A stretch of DNA of 64,000 nt, from NCBI GenBank assembly GCA_902779085.1, contig CACYZY010000002.1:310001-374000 (forward strand), in the 5' to 3' direction. Position 1 is the first letter of the stretch, and the number at the start of each line of letters is the position of its first letter. Source of the DNA: an uncultured Bacteroidales bacterium. Lineage in GTDB: Bacteria > Bacteroidota > Bacteroidia > Bacteroidales > Bacteroidaceae. Under the pieces are notes generated by a model that was not told the origin of the DNA, did no database searches, and was given only the letters and a program-made list of their open reading frames with translations. This document shows positions 27,840 to 37,420 of this stretch, piece by piece. The position numbers and the translations under genes are program-made.

Positions 27840-27870
27840 TCAATTGTTAATTGTCGTCAATTATCAATTG
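27840..27870. repeat. CAATTG-type heptamer repeat in the efflux operon
   Basis: Four 7-bp units (TCAATTG, TTAATTG, TCAATTA, TCAATTG) with a 3-bp interruption, abutting the stop codon of the adaptor gene. They are related in unit length and AATT core to the AATTCTC arrays at 73 and 39956. Confidence 0.7.
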
Positions 27871-29052
27871 TTACTGCATTGCACTCTGCATGTTGCCTTC
27901 TTTCTGGTCCTTCAAATTCTGCTGATAGATTTCTTCTTTTTCAGCAGATGTGATAGGATTAATCATTGCACCGTCACGCAGGGTCTGGATGCCTTCGACA
28001 GCAATCTTGTCGCCAGCCTTCAAACCTCCTAAAACTACAAAGTTTTTGCCGTCAGTAACAGGGTGAACAGTAATTTCGGTAGTCTTCACTGTATTGTCAG
28101 ACTGCAGCAAATAGACGAAACGTTTGTCCTGCACTTCAAAAGTAGCGCTTTGTGGCACTAGGATGATATTCTCTAAATCGTTAGGGAATACAACGTTGAC
28201 TGTAGAACCGCGGCGCAGTACTTTATTGGGATTAGGGAAGAGCGCGCGCAGGTTTACAGAACCAGTCGTCATGTCAATATCACCACTGATAGTTTCTACA
28301 TGGCCAGTTTCGCTATAGATAGAACCATCAATCAGTTGGAGGCGTACTTCAGGGAAACTTTTCAGAATATCTTCCGCACCATTACTCTCTGTCATCTGCA
28401 GTAATTCACGCTCTGTCATGCTGAAATAAGCATACATATTGCTCAGGTCGCTAACGGTAGTCAATGGTTGAGCTGATGATGGGCTAACCAAGCTCCCCAA
28501 ACGGTAAGGGATTTGACCTACCACACCGTCTGTAGGACTTGTTACAGTAGTATATTGTAAGTTTTTCTGTGCATTTGTCAACGCTGCTTCGGCTTGTGCC
28601 AAACCTGCTTTCGCACTAGCCAGTTGGTTTTCCTGCATCTGCAGGTCGTAATCACTAGTGATTTTTTTCTCATTCAGTCGTCTGCGGTTGTCAACTGTCA
28701 GTTGCTGCGTTGCTACTGTAGCCTTCGCACTTTCCACAGCTGCTTTTGCTTGGTTAACAGCTGCAATATACTGTGTTTGGTCAATGGTGAACAGCACTTG
28801 TCCACGTCTAACAAAAGAGCCCTCATCTACATGGAGACGAGTAATAAATCCGCTTACCATAGGGCGGATATCAACATCTTGCTTACCTTTGATGGTAGCT
28901 GGATAAGAGTTTGTCAAATGAGAAGTGGTAGTGCTTAATGACATCACAGTGATTTTTGGTGCATTACCACCCATCTGGGCACTGCCTCCACCTCCGCAGC
29001 TGCTCAGCAAAGCAACACAGCTAGCAGCCAGTAAAATCAATCTACTCTTCAT
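27871..29052 (-). CDS. RND efflux periplasmic adaptor (AcrA/MexA type)
   Basis: Membrane-fusion protein joining the pump to the outer-membrane channel. Lipobox LLSSC gives Cys19. The biotinyl/lipoyl-like motif (VRRGQVLFTIDQTQY, about 82-96), the alpha-helical hairpin (about 97-165) and the beta-barrel domain follow in order, ending in a low-complexity tail. It is the first gene of the operon, with a promoter overlapped by a perfect dyad (29118-29134). Confidence 0.95.
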   Translation of the reverse strand: MKSRLILLAASCVALLSSCGGGGSAQMGGNAPKITVMSLSTTTSHLTNSYPATIKGKQDVDIRPMVSGFITRLHVDEGSFVRRGQVLFTIDQTQYIAAVNQAKAAVESAKATVATQQLTVDNRRRLNEKKITSDYDLQMQENQLASAKAGLAQAEAALTNAQKNLQYTTVTSPTDGVVGQIPYRLGSLVSPSSAQPLTTVSDLSNMYAYFSMTERELLQMTESNGAEDILKSFPEVRLQLIDGSIYSETGHVETISGDIDMTTGSVNLRALFPNPNKVLRRGSTVNVVFPNDLENIILVPQSATFEVQDKRFVYLLQSDNTVKTTEITVHPVTDGKNFVVLGGLKAGDKIAVEGIQTLRDGAMINPITSAEKEEIYQQNLKDQKEGNMQSAMQ

Positions 29053-29117
29053 AAAAATGTATAAATATTTTTGTTATTATTATCAAACGAACAGGTATAC
29101 TATTTTGTATTCGCCAG

Positions 29118-29160
29118 TTTTGCAATTTGCAAAATTAGTCAAAATCTCACATGCTACAAT
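29118..29160 (-). promoter_or_regulatory. Efflux operon promoter with overlapping dyad operator
   Basis: Minus-strand ATTG (29160-29157), 19-bp spacer, then TAATTTTG (29137-29130). The -7 element overlaps a perfect 17-bp dyad, TTTTGCAATTTGCAAAA (29118-29134, 8-bp arms around a single base). A dyad at this place is a typical repressor binding site; no regulator gene is adjacent. Confidence 0.65.
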
Positions 29161-29242
29161 GACTTTAATCATATTTTACTTAATTTTCCACCTTTTAGAG
29201 TATTTTTTGTTCCAAATGGAATATTATTTCGGCAAGAACCTT

Positions 29243-29250
29243 TATTTTTG
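29243..29250 (+). promoter_or_regulatory. -7 element (TATTTTTG) of the Ig-like lipoprotein gene
   Basis: TAnnTTTG match 4 bp before the ATG at 29255. This implies a nearly leaderless start at 29255 or use of the ATG at 29312. No -33 TTTG stands at the usual distance. Confidence 0.4.
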
Positions 29251-29254
29251 CAGC

Positions 29255-31213
29255 ATGTTATATTTTAACTATAAATATTTAAACCGTTTGTTGAAGCGTA
29301 GCTTTTTGCCTATGACGGCAGTTGCGGCGTTTCTCTATTCTTGTGCCAGTGTGGGAACGTTGGGAGGTGGTGACTATGATGAAACACCCCCTAAGTTTTT
29401 GAAAGGCACTCCTGCTCCAAATGAGTTGAATGCTTCCAGAAAGCGAATTACCATTGAGTTTGACGAATATCTGAAATTAGATAAGCCTCAAGAGAAGATT
29501 GTTATATCACCGCCCCAGGTACAGCAGGCTAATGTGCGTGCTAGTGGAAAAAAGGTGCTGATAGATTTGCAAGACACCCTTATCCCTAATACTACATATA
29601 CTGTTGACTTTGGCGATGCCATTCAAGACAATAACGAGGGCAACCCTTTGGAGAATTTCGTCTATACTTTCTCAACAGGTGAACGTCTTGACACTATGGA
29701 AGTGGCTGGCACCGTACTTAATGCCATGAACTTGGAACCCATTAAGGGTATGATGGTTGGTTTGCATGCAGATTTGAGTGACTCGGCTTTTATCTCCAAG
29801 CCTTTTGACCGTGTAGGACGTACTGATAGCAGAGGCCGTTTCACCATCAAGGGCGTTGCTCCTGGCGAATATCATATCTTTGGATTGCAGGAGAACGACC
29901 AGAACTACTTTTATTCACAACCCACCGAGATGGTGGCGTTTGACGATTCGTTGGTAATACCAACTTTCGAGTTGCGTATGCGACAGGATACCACCTGGAT
30001 AGACTCTTTGGTGATTGATACTATTGTAGAAAGGCAATATACACATTATTTGCCTGACAAACTGGTTTTGAAGGCATTTATTAATAACAAGAAAGACCAG
30101 CGATTGGCAAAATCAGAGCGTACGACCAACAAAGATTTTACGCTGTTTTTCACTGCTCCTGCCGATACTTTTCCAACGATTAGAGGACTGAATTTCGATG
30201 AAACCGATGCTTTTGTCATTGAAAGGCTTACTGAACGTATTGACACCCTTAAATATTGGATTAAAGATTCGCTCATCTATCAGCTTGATACTCTCCTGAT
30301 GGAAGTGACTTATCTCTACACCGATTCCCTAAAAGAATTGGTACCTCGTACAGATACTCTGCGTCTGGCATCAAAGGAAAAGCCAAAGAGCCAAAAGGAT
30401 CTGCAAAAGGAACAAGAAGAGAAGGAGAAAGAGAGTAAAAGGCGTCGTGAGCGAGGTGATACCCTCAAAGTTGAGCCAAAGATAGAGTTCCTGTCAGTAG
30501 ATATTTATGCACCAGCAAGTGTTGATGTATATGACTACCTAACCCTTACATTCCCAGAGCCTGTTGCGAGTCTTGATTCTACTGCTTTTCACCTGCTGCA
30601 GAAGGTGGATACGCTGTGGCACGATGTTCATTTCGAGCTACAACCAGATAGCATTGACATCAGGGTTTTCAATGTCTATGCTGACTGGAAAGCAGGTGAA
30701 AGTTATTCGTTACAAGTTGACAGTGCTGCAGTATTTGGCATTTATGGACGTTTTATTGATAAACAGAAGAAGGACTTCAAGGTGAAGACCCTTGACAGCT
30801 ATGGTCAAGTGTTCTTTAATATTAGTGGCGCTAAGGAGAATGACTTTGTAGAGTTACTCGATACAAAAGATGAGGTAGTACGTACGGTGAATGTGGTAAA
30901 TGGAAGAGCCGACTTTTACTATCTTGCTCCAGGCAAGTATGCTGCCCGTTTGATCAGGGATGCTAATCGTAATGGGATATGGGATACAGGTGATTATGAA
31001 CGGCACCTGCAACCAGAAGAAGTGTTCTACTATCCACAGATGATAGAGTTTAAGGCAAATTTTGACGTGTTGCAGGATTGGGACCTCAATGCTAAGGAAC
31101 CCGACATGCAGAAACCTGATGATATTAAGAAACAAAAACCAGAGCAGAAGAGGGATAGAACTAGAGACCGAAATAATAATAGGAATAACAACCGTAATAT
31201 CAATAGACGATGA
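29255..31213 (+). CDS. Ig-like domain lipoprotein
   Basis: Cell-envelope protein of a conserved Bacteroidetes family. A hydrophobic leader ends in the lipobox-like LYSC (Cys at about 30), followed by DETPPKFLKGTPAPN and a bacterial Ig-like (SbsA-type) domain (about 50-140). A Lys/Glu-rich stretch (about 385-405) and a basic Arg/Asn-rich tail (RDRNNNRNNNR) are notable. Upstream in-frame codons reach to 28925 but would overlap the efflux adaptor gene, so 29255 (652 residues) is used; ATG 29312 is an alternative. Function unknown. It overlaps the DUF3108 gene by 4 bp. Confidence 0.8.
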   Translation: MLYFNYKYLNRLLKRSFLPMTAVAAFLYSCASVGTLGGGDYDETPPKFLKGTPAPNELNASRKRITIEFDEYLKLDKPQEKIVISPPQVQQANVRASGKKVLIDLQDTLIPNTTYTVDFGDAIQDNNEGNPLENFVYTFSTGERLDTMEVAGTVLNAMNLEPIKGMMVGLHADLSDSAFISKPFDRVGRTDSRGRFTIKGVAPGEYHIFGLQENDQNYFYSQPTEMVAFDDSLVIPTFELRMRQDTTWIDSLVIDTIVERQYTHYLPDKLVLKAFINNKKDQRLAKSERTTNKDFTLFFTAPADTFPTIRGLNFDETDAFVIERLTERIDTLKYWIKDSLIYQLDTLLMEVTYLYTDSLKELVPRTDTLRLASKEKPKSQKDLQKEQEEKEKESKRRRERGDTLKVEPKIEFLSVDIYAPASVDVYDYLTLTFPEPVASLDSTAFHLLQKVDTLWHDVHFELQPDSIDIRVFNVYADWKAGESYSLQVDSAAVFGIYGRFIDKQKKDFKVKTLDSYGQVFFNISGAKENDFVELLDTKDEVVRTVNVVNGRADFYYLAPGKYAARLIRDANRNGIWDTGDYERHLQPEEVFYYPQMIEFKANFDVLQDWDLNAKEPDMQKPDDIKKQKPEQKRDRTRDRNNNRNNNRNINRR

Positions 31214-32034
31214 TGAAGAAACTGGTTACTACTATTCTTGTGGCAATGGCATTGCAGCCAGTCAACTTGCTAGCGCAGCAATGTGAAGTGGAGAACACTG
31301 CATTCAAAGAAGGCGAGAGTGTACGCTATGACCTTTATTTCGATTGGGGTATCATTTGGAAGAAGGTTGGCTATGCTACATTCACAACCGAGAAAACCGT
31401 ATATGAGGGACAATCTGCCTATGATATTCGCTTGATGGCAGTAGGTAGTAAGGAGGCAGATATGTTGTTCAAGTTACGAGACTCCTTACAGGTATACATG
31501 ACTGAGCGTCTAGAGCCTCTCTACTATAAGAAAGCTGCGGAGGAGGGGAGTCACTATAGTGTGGATGAAGCTTGGTATAAACGTGAGAACGGCGTGAGCA
31601 AGGTACACCAGTTGCGCACTCGCCCTGGTGTTGAGGACTTTACTCCTCTGGAAAGTGATACTGAGGATAGCCGTTGTATCTACGACATGCTAAGTATTAT
31701 TGCTCGTGCCCGCAATTTCTCTGCAGAGCATTTTATGCAGGGACATCAAACGACCTTGCCTTTGGCTACTGGACGAAAGGTGGAAGAAGAAACGCTTATT
31801 TGCTTAGGTGATAATACTATCAAAGCTAAGGATGGTAAAAAGTATGCATGCAAGGGTTTCTCGCTCTATGCTTTCGATAAGGATGGTGACAAAAAGGAGA
31901 TCCTTCGATTTTATATTACTGACGATGCTAATCGCCTTCCTATCCGCATTGATTTCTATCTCAAGATAGGCTCTGCTAAAGCTTATCTCAAAGAAGTTAA
32001 GGGGAATCTCCACCCATTAACTTCAGCAAAGTAA
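31210..32034 (+). CDS. DUF3108 domain protein, exported
   Basis: A signal peptide (about 1-22, ending LLAQ) precedes a DUF3108-like domain recognisable from FKEGESVRYDLYFDWGIIWK and the C-terminal RLPIRIDFYLKIGSAKAYL. Members are periplasmic or outer-membrane-facing proteins of unknown function, frequently beside the Ig-like lipoprotein, with which it is translationally coupled (ATGA). At 274 residues it is full length. It ends 6 bp before a palindromic repeat element. Confidence 0.8.
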   Translation: MMKKLVTTILVAMALQPVNLLAQQCEVENTAFKEGESVRYDLYFDWGIIWKKVGYATFTTEKTVYEGQSAYDIRLMAVGSKEADMLFKLRDSLQVYMTERLEPLYYKKAAEEGSHYSVDEAWYKRENGVSKVHQLRTRPGVEDFTPLESDTEDSRCIYDMLSIIARARNFSAEHFMQGHQTTLPLATGRKVEEETLICLGDNTIKAKDGKKYACKGFSLYAFDKDGDKKEILRFYITDDANRLPIRIDFYLKIGSAKAYLKEVKGNLHPLTSAK

Positions 32035-32040
32035 TAAATA

Positions 32041-32487
32041 ATGGCAATGATATAGCAGTTGGCACAAAAAGTCTGCGATGTTATTGCTTTTTTAATTATA
32101 GAAAGAAAACAACTTACAACCTTACACCCTTTCAAGATACATGTTGATACTAATGGGTTATCTGGTTGTAAGTAGAGATGTATGGTTGTAAGTACATCTC
32201 AATTCTAGATTCTCTGGAGAATTCTGGCACCAGCTACTGCTAAATGGGTGGCTTACTTCCGCTAAGCAGGCCTTTTAGTTCCGCTAAGCTCTCCTTTTCA
32301 AATGCAGCAATAAATAAGTTAAAGAACCTACAACCTTACAACCTTACTTACAACCATAAAATGCTTTTATATCATAATCTTTTTAGAAAGGGTGTAAGGT
32401 TGTAGGTTTATAATGATTCATAAACTATTTTCATTAAGAACTCTGTTTACAGACACAAAAAATGGCCAACTGCTATATTATTGCCAT
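32041..32487. repeat. Nested palindromic repeat element (element C)
   Basis: Non-coding element filling the convergent gap. Outer inverted arms of 23 bp (32041-32063 and 32465-32487; core TATAGCAGTTGGC) match at 22 positions. Inside are second arms of 22 bp (32112-32133 and 32386-32407; core ACAACCTTACACCCTTTC) with 21 matches. Between them, TGGTTGTAAGTA repeats with 20-bp period (32163, 32183), ACAACCTT clusters at 32330-32355, and TTCCGCTAAGC repeats with 22-bp period (32257, 32279; a weaker copy 22 bp earlier). No ORF, transposase or clear target duplication is seen. Confidence 0.8.
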
Positions 32488-32497
32488 AACAAAAGAA

Positions 32498-32526
32498 GAG
32501 GGGACGTCCTCAACGGATATCCCCTC
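32498..32526 (-). terminator. Terminator of SusC/D operon 1
   Basis: 12-bp stem (32498-32509 with 32515-32526) including two G-U-type pairs, followed on the minus strand by TTCTTTTG. A closely similar hairpin ends SusC/D operon 2 (49752-49779). Confidence 0.75.
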
Positions 32527-32570
32527 CTCAAATTCAAAAAGAGTATTAATGCGTTTGCCGTGTCTTTTCG

Positions 32571-34124
32571 TTAACGACTACCACCAGCCCACCATACTGG
32601 CTCAGAGAATACATATTGGCCATTGCCAAATGCAGCCTGAACGTTAGGATTGGTAGTTGTATCATCTGCACCATAGCTATAACGCAATGGGAACTTAGAA
32701 GCGTTCTTTGGATTTTCCAATTCCACGAAGTTCTCACCCAAAGCCATCATACGACGGATGTCGTTGTAGGTTTCCAGTGATTCACCGTTAGCACCGTACA
32801 TAGCCAGGTACTTCTGAACCATGATTTCAGCCAGCAGAGCGTTGCCACTCAAAGGCTCAATGATTCTTTCGTAATACTCATCAGCATCATCAGCTGTCAG
32901 AGGAGTGCTCTCGTCGTCGTCAGGCATACCCAAGTTGCCAGAAGCAAGAGCTGCCTGAACTGAAGCCTCTGTATTCTCGAATGCCTGTTCCAAAGCAAGC
33001 TTTACACATGCCTTAGCCTCTGCATCACGGCCCAGACGAGCCAGTGCCTCAGCCTTCAGGAACTGCAGTTCATAGAAACTCATCAGATAGGTAGAAGCTG
33101 TCATAGCCATGCAGTATGCATCGAAACTGTATACCCACTGAACAGGAGCGAAATCCTCACCGTTAGGAACCAGAATCAGATCCTCGCTGTCCGGAGTCAG
33201 GTGATATCCGTAAGGCTCGAACAGGATACGTGTGATACGCTTGTCGTCGCGGGTCATCATCTTGTTATACATACTCTGGCTGAAGCCGAAGTAGTCGCGG
33301 CTGTACTGGAAGTCGAACGTCGGGTTCCAGTTAGAGCTGTCATATACATTGAATTCTGCCTGCTCACTTGGATCAGCAAATGACTGGTCTGCCAGCTGGA
33401 TAATCTGGTTGTAGACAGCATCCTTGTCAGAAGCGCGGAAGATAGTGTGCATCAGCAAACGTGCCTTCAGACCATAAGCGAATTTCAGCCACTTAGAGTT
33501 GTCTCCACCATAGAGGTAGTCGAATGCGCCCAAGCCTGAGTTGGCACCACCTGCCTGAAGGTCGGCAATAGCTTTGTCCAAAGTAGCCATCAGGCTCTGA
33601 TAAATACTCTGCTGAGAGTCAAGCGCTGGAGTCATGATTTCAATACCCTTGCAAGCCTCAGAATAAGGAGCGTCACCGAACAAGTCGGTCAGGACAGCAG
33701 AGTTATGTGCATAGATGACTTCCGCCACGCCTCTGATAGCAGCATTTCCTGCATCTGGACCTTCAGCACCATCCTGAGTCTTCTCAATCACCTTCAGGGC
33801 ATTCTTCATGTTGCTGTAGATAGTACCCCAGGAGTTGTTGAAGCAGGTGGAAGTGTTCCACTCACTGGTACGTGTCTCCGCATTGTAAAGCTGGTTGAAC
33901 ACACCACCTTCATGCTCTACAGCCACAGCGGCGTATGTGTTGAGGTCACCACCGGTAATACTGATTGCCGTACGGGTAATCAGGTCGGTCACAATAAACT
34001 TAGCATCAACATCTTGTGCATGATTCCAGTCCTTGTTGATGGCGTCCATTACGTCCTCAGAGCAAGAAACCAGACTCAATGAAAGAGCAGCAAAGCTTAA
34101 AACGATTGTATATAATTTTTTCAT
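32571..34124 (-). CDS. SusD/RagB-like outer-membrane lipoprotein (SusD-like_2 type), pair 1
   Basis: Surface nutrient-binding lipoprotein that caps its TonB-dependent transporter. Lipobox LVSC gives Cys21. It has the helical SusD fold with NNSWGTIYSNMKNALKVIEK, DLFGDAPYSEA and the C-terminal YNDIRRM, placing it in the SusD-like_2 group often linked to non-starch or peptide cargo. It shares clear similarity with the 49852 protein. It lies 15 bp after SusC1. No glycan enzyme or sensor gene is adjacent, so the cargo cannot be predicted. Confidence 0.92.
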   Translation of the reverse strand: MKKLYTIVLSFAALSLSLVSCSEDVMDAINKDWNHAQDVDAKFIVTDLITRTAISITGGDLNTYAAVAVEHEGGVFNQLYNAETRTSEWNTSTCFNNSWGTIYSNMKNALKVIEKTQDGAEGPDAGNAAIRGVAEVIYAHNSAVLTDLFGDAPYSEACKGIEIMTPALDSQQSIYQSLMATLDKAIADLQAGGANSGLGAFDYLYGGDNSKWLKFAYGLKARLLMHTIFRASDKDAVYNQIIQLADQSFADPSEQAEFNVYDSSNWNPTFDFQYSRDYFGFSQSMYNKMMTRDDKRITRILFEPYGYHLTPDSEDLILVPNGEDFAPVQWVYSFDAYCMAMTASTYLMSFYELQFLKAEALARLGRDAEAKACVKLALEQAFENTEASVQAALASGNLGMPDDDESTPLTADDADEYYERIIEPLSGNALLAEIMVQKYLAMYGANGESLETYNDIRRMMALGENFVELENPKNASKFPLRYSYGADDTTTNPNVQAAFGNGQYVFSEPVWWAGGSR

Positions 34125-34139
34125 ATCTGTAATCTCCTT

Positions 34140-37100
34140 TTAGAATTTAAATGTAAGACCCATACCGAACTGTGAAGATCCAGGTAATGAGAAACGCTCG
34201 AAACCACCGGCCATGTTATTGTTGCCCTGTGAAGCGTCAGGATCGAATCCCTTGACACTTGACCAGAGCAGGAGGTTACGTGCAAAAGCACTCAGAGTGA
34301 TGCCCAATTTAGGAGTCTCAACAATAGGATAGCTCAAGGCGATCTCACGCAACTTCACATATGAAGACTTGTGGATAAATGCCTCAGAGATATCACTCAA
34401 TACATTGAAATAAGAGAATGCGTTACTACCTGAAATGTAGATGTCGTTAGGTGTGCCATCTTCCTTCACTGCAGGCCATTCACACAGGAACTTGTCCATG
34501 TTGCGGAAGTCAGCAGAACGCTGGCTTGAGCCGTAGTAGTCCATCATGGTGTATGAACCGTAGTACATTTCACCACCGCTCTTCCAATCGAGGGTAGCAC
34601 TCAGTTTCAGCTTGTAGATTTCGAAGCTGGTGTTGAAGCCCATCTGGAAGTCAGGAGCTACAGAACCGATCACCTTCTCCTCGCCGACCTGTGGCAGACC
34701 GTTAGCGTCAACTACGATCTCGCCCTTCTCGTTTCGCAGGAAGCTTGTACCATAGAGTACAGGGAACTTGTCGCCAATACCGGCGCGAACCTGTGGCTCG
34801 GTGAAACCACCGAGGAAGATGCTGTTCACACCTTCTGCCAGTTCGTCAACATAGTTGTCGATCTTGGTGAAGTTAACAGACAAATCCCACTTGAAGTTCT
34901 TAGTCTGGATAGGCTTCAGACCTAGGGTGAATTCATGAGAATTGGTATGGATCTTACCACCATTAGTTACAAATTCACCATAACCGGTTGAGCCTGCCAA
35001 AGGCACACCGAAGATCTGATCCTTCACATTCTGACGAGAATAAGTATATTCGAAGGTAACAAGACCATTCAGGAAACCTAAATCAACACCAAATTCATAA
35101 GACTTAGTGTTCTGCGGCTTCAAGTCGGGATCATAAATAGTGCCCGAAGGAACAAATGATACCACACCATTGGTCGGATACTGGAACGGGGTACCTGAAG
35201 AGAAACCGCCACCGTAGCCAGGAGTGCTATAGTATGAAGGATAGTAAGTTCCAGCCTGACCTACCTCAGCGTAAGATGCACGCAACTTACCATAAGTAAG
35301 GATGTTGTTCTTCAGAGGCTCTAACTCTGTGAAGATGAAACCCAGAGAAACTGACGGGTAGAAGAATGTACGGTTATTGCGTGGCATCGTAGAAGCGATG
35401 TCCTGACGGCCAGTAGCATTCAAGAACAGCATGTTCTTCCAGTCAAGTGACAAGTTCGCAAAATTACCGATGGTGCGGGTCTTACGGATTGTCTCACTTG
35501 CATTGTAAGTAGAAATGTTGTTCATGTGATTCCAACCGGCAAAGTTGAAGTGGTTACCGTATGAACTTTCGTTATGATACTTGTTCTGTACGATTTCATT
35601 ACCATAGATGAAATTGAAGTGCAGATTATCGGTGATGTTCCAGTCGAACGTAGCGGTGAGCAGAGAGTTTAGCTCGTTGACTGTACGTGTGTCATTGCTG
35701 ACTTCACCGTCACTGCCCTTATGGCCGTAACCGAACAGGTCCTTATATGAAGTGGTATAAGCATCCACACCTAACTGATACTTCACATCTACCTTCATGT
35801 TATCCTTGATAGGATATTCAAAACGCAGGTATGCATTACCGAAGAAACGCTGTGAACGCTCAGAGAACTCATTGTTCTCAACAGCCCAGTAAGGGTTATC
35901 GAATGTCAGAGAGCGGAAGTGAACCTGAGTATAAGGATCGCCAGCAGCATGGCTAGGAATACCCTTCATGTCATATGATGGAGGAGCACCCCAGAGAGTA
36001 GCCATCAAACCGTCGTTGGCACCAGACTGCTTCTTGATCTTAGAAGCCACGAAGTTGCCACTAAAGCCTGTTGACAAATAGCTGTTTAATTTCAGGTTAC
36101 CATTCAACTTGGCATTGTAACGCTCCATGCCGGTATTCTTAACAATACCTTTCTGGTTGGTGTTACCCAAAGAGAATGAATAGTCACCTTTACCGAAGTT
36201 CTGTGAAACAGTAACGTTGTTAGTCCAAGCGGTACCTGTATTGAAGAAATCGCGAACATTATCGTAAGATCCAGGAGTTACCCATGGGTCGAGGCCTGCA
36301 GCAGCATGCTTAGGGCTATAGTACTGACCCTGGTGCATACCCTCAGCCTGAGTATAGCGGTTGTCAGTGTTACCACCAACACCCGGGTCATTAGGCAGTT
36401 CAGAAATCTTAGGACCCCATGCGGTAGAAGCGTTCTGTGCGAACTTGCCGCCAGAACCCTGAGCATATTCCTTTTGCATATCAGGATAAGTAGAAACCTT
36501 AGAGAAAGTAAAGTTCGTGTTGAAGGTTATCTGTGGCTTACCCTGCTGCAAGCCCTTACCACTCTTAGTAGTAATGATGATCACACCGTTAGAAGCGCGC
36601 ATACCATACAATGCAGAAGCAGCCTGACCTTTCAAAATGTTCACACTTTCGATATCGTTAGGGTCGATATCCAAAGAACGGCTTGCATAGTCGGCACCAG
36701 TTACAGAACTACCAGTACTTGGAGCGCCAGATGCTACAGGCATACCATCCACCACATACAGAGGAGTATTGTCTCCATCGAATGAGCGGGCACCACGGAT
36801 TGTGATGTGTGATGATGCACCAGGCATACCAGAAGATGATGTGATGTTCAGACCAGATACCTTACCTGAGATAGCGCCAGCCAAATCAGTGCTCATACCC
36901 TGCATCAGCTTCTCTGACTTAACGTCCTGTACGGCATAACCCAAGGCTTTCTTTTCCTTAGAGATACCCATGGCAGTTACCACCACCTCGTCCAGCAGCT
37001 CACTGTCAGGACGCAGCATTACTCTCACGGTTTCCCTAATAGGAATTTCCTGAGTCTGCATACCGATGAATGAAATCACCAATGTAGTTGCATTTCTTGG

Positions 37101-37298
37101 CACGTTGCCGATTGTAAAATTACCGTCGATGTCGGTAATCGTACCTACGTTTGTGCCCTTTACTAAGACGGAGGCGCCGACAACTGGCTCGCCGTCTTCA
37201 GAAGAAGTGACATTACCTGTCACTCTCGTGACCTGAGCGGTTGCCAATCCTATTCCTATGAACAGGCAGGTCAAGAACAGCATGAATTTCTTTTTCAT
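34140..37298 (-). CDS. SusC/RagA-type TonB-linked outer-membrane transporter, pair 1
   Basis: TonB-dependent importer, 1,052 residues. In order: signal peptide (1-21, ending ATAQ), CarboxypepD-reg-like domain (about 25-95), a TonB-box-like LLDEVVVTAMG (about 100), plug domain (about 115-230, with NGVIIITTK) and a 22-strand barrel ending in MGLTFKF. The first ~120 residues and the 50 bases of leader before the start are nearly identical to SusC2 (51318-54485), while the barrels differ. It is transcribed from the promoter at 37458-37488 with a leader of about 150 nt. Confidence 0.96.
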   Translation of the reverse strand: MKKKFMLFLTCLFIGIGLATAQVTRVTGNVTSSEDGEPVVGASVLVKGTNVGTITDIDGNFTIGNVPRNATTLVISFIGMQTQEIPIRETVRVMLRPDSELLDEVVVTAMGISKEKKALGYAVQDVKSEKLMQGMSTDLAGAISGKVSGLNITSSSGMPGASSHITIRGARSFDGDNTPLYVVDGMPVASGAPSTGSSVTGADYASRSLDIDPNDIESVNILKGQAASALYGMRASNGVIIITTKSGKGLQQGKPQITFNTNFTFSKVSTYPDMQKEYAQGSGGKFAQNASTAWGPKISELPNDPGVGGNTDNRYTQAEGMHQGQYYSPKHAAAGLDPWVTPGSYDNVRDFFNTGTAWTNNVTVSQNFGKGDYSFSLGNTNQKGIVKNTGMERYNAKLNGNLKLNSYLSTGFSGNFVASKIKKQSGANDGLMATLWGAPPSYDMKGIPSHAAGDPYTQVHFRSLTFDNPYWAVENNEFSERSQRFFGNAYLRFEYPIKDNMKVDVKYQLGVDAYTTSYKDLFGYGHKGSDGEVSNDTRTVNELNSLLTATFDWNITDNLHFNFIYGNEIVQNKYHNESSYGNHFNFAGWNHMNNISTYNASETIRKTRTIGNFANLSLDWKNMLFLNATGRQDIASTMPRNNRTFFYPSVSLGFIFTELEPLKNNILTYGKLRASYAEVGQAGTYYPSYYSTPGYGGGFSSGTPFQYPTNGVVSFVPSGTIYDPDLKPQNTKSYEFGVDLGFLNGLVTFEYTYSRQNVKDQIFGVPLAGSTGYGEFVTNGGKIHTNSHEFTLGLKPIQTKNFKWDLSVNFTKIDNYVDELAEGVNSIFLGGFTEPQVRAGIGDKFPVLYGTSFLRNEKGEIVVDANGLPQVGEEKVIGSVAPDFQMGFNTSFEIYKLKLSATLDWKSGGEMYYGSYTMMDYYGSSQRSADFRNMDKFLCEWPAVKEDGTPNDIYISGSNAFSYFNVLSDISEAFIHKSSYVKLREIALSYPIVETPKLGITLSAFARNLLLWSSVKGFDPDASQGNNNMAGGFERFSLPGSSQFGMGLTFKF

Positions 37299-37349
37299 AA
37301 AAAACTCTTTACTTAAAATTACTAATACTTGCTTTCAGTCGATTTGTTG
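37299..37349 (-). other. Start-proximal leader shared by SusC1 and SusC2
   Basis: The ~50 bases before the SusC1 ATG match those before SusC2 (54486-54536) closely, including AGTAAAGAGTTTTT next to the start codon and GCAAGTATTAGT further up (read on the minus strand). Similarity stops abruptly upstream. The rest of the 37299-37757 gap holds the two promoters listed and AT-rich sequence without a recognised gene. Confidence 0.7.
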
Positions 37350-37420
37350 ATCATGTAACGAAAATTCTCATTTATCCAGTTTTTTGTAACAAAAAGGATG
37401 AAATAACTTCCTTTACATTT

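Noticed and set aside
28925-29254. Long 5' extension of the Ig-like lipoprotein frame
   Set aside because: It overlaps the efflux adaptor gene and its promoter; a lipobox leader and a -7 element support a start at 29255 or 29312.
32041-32487. Element C as a canonical insertion sequence
   Set aside because: There is no transposase-size ORF on either strand and no clear target duplication.
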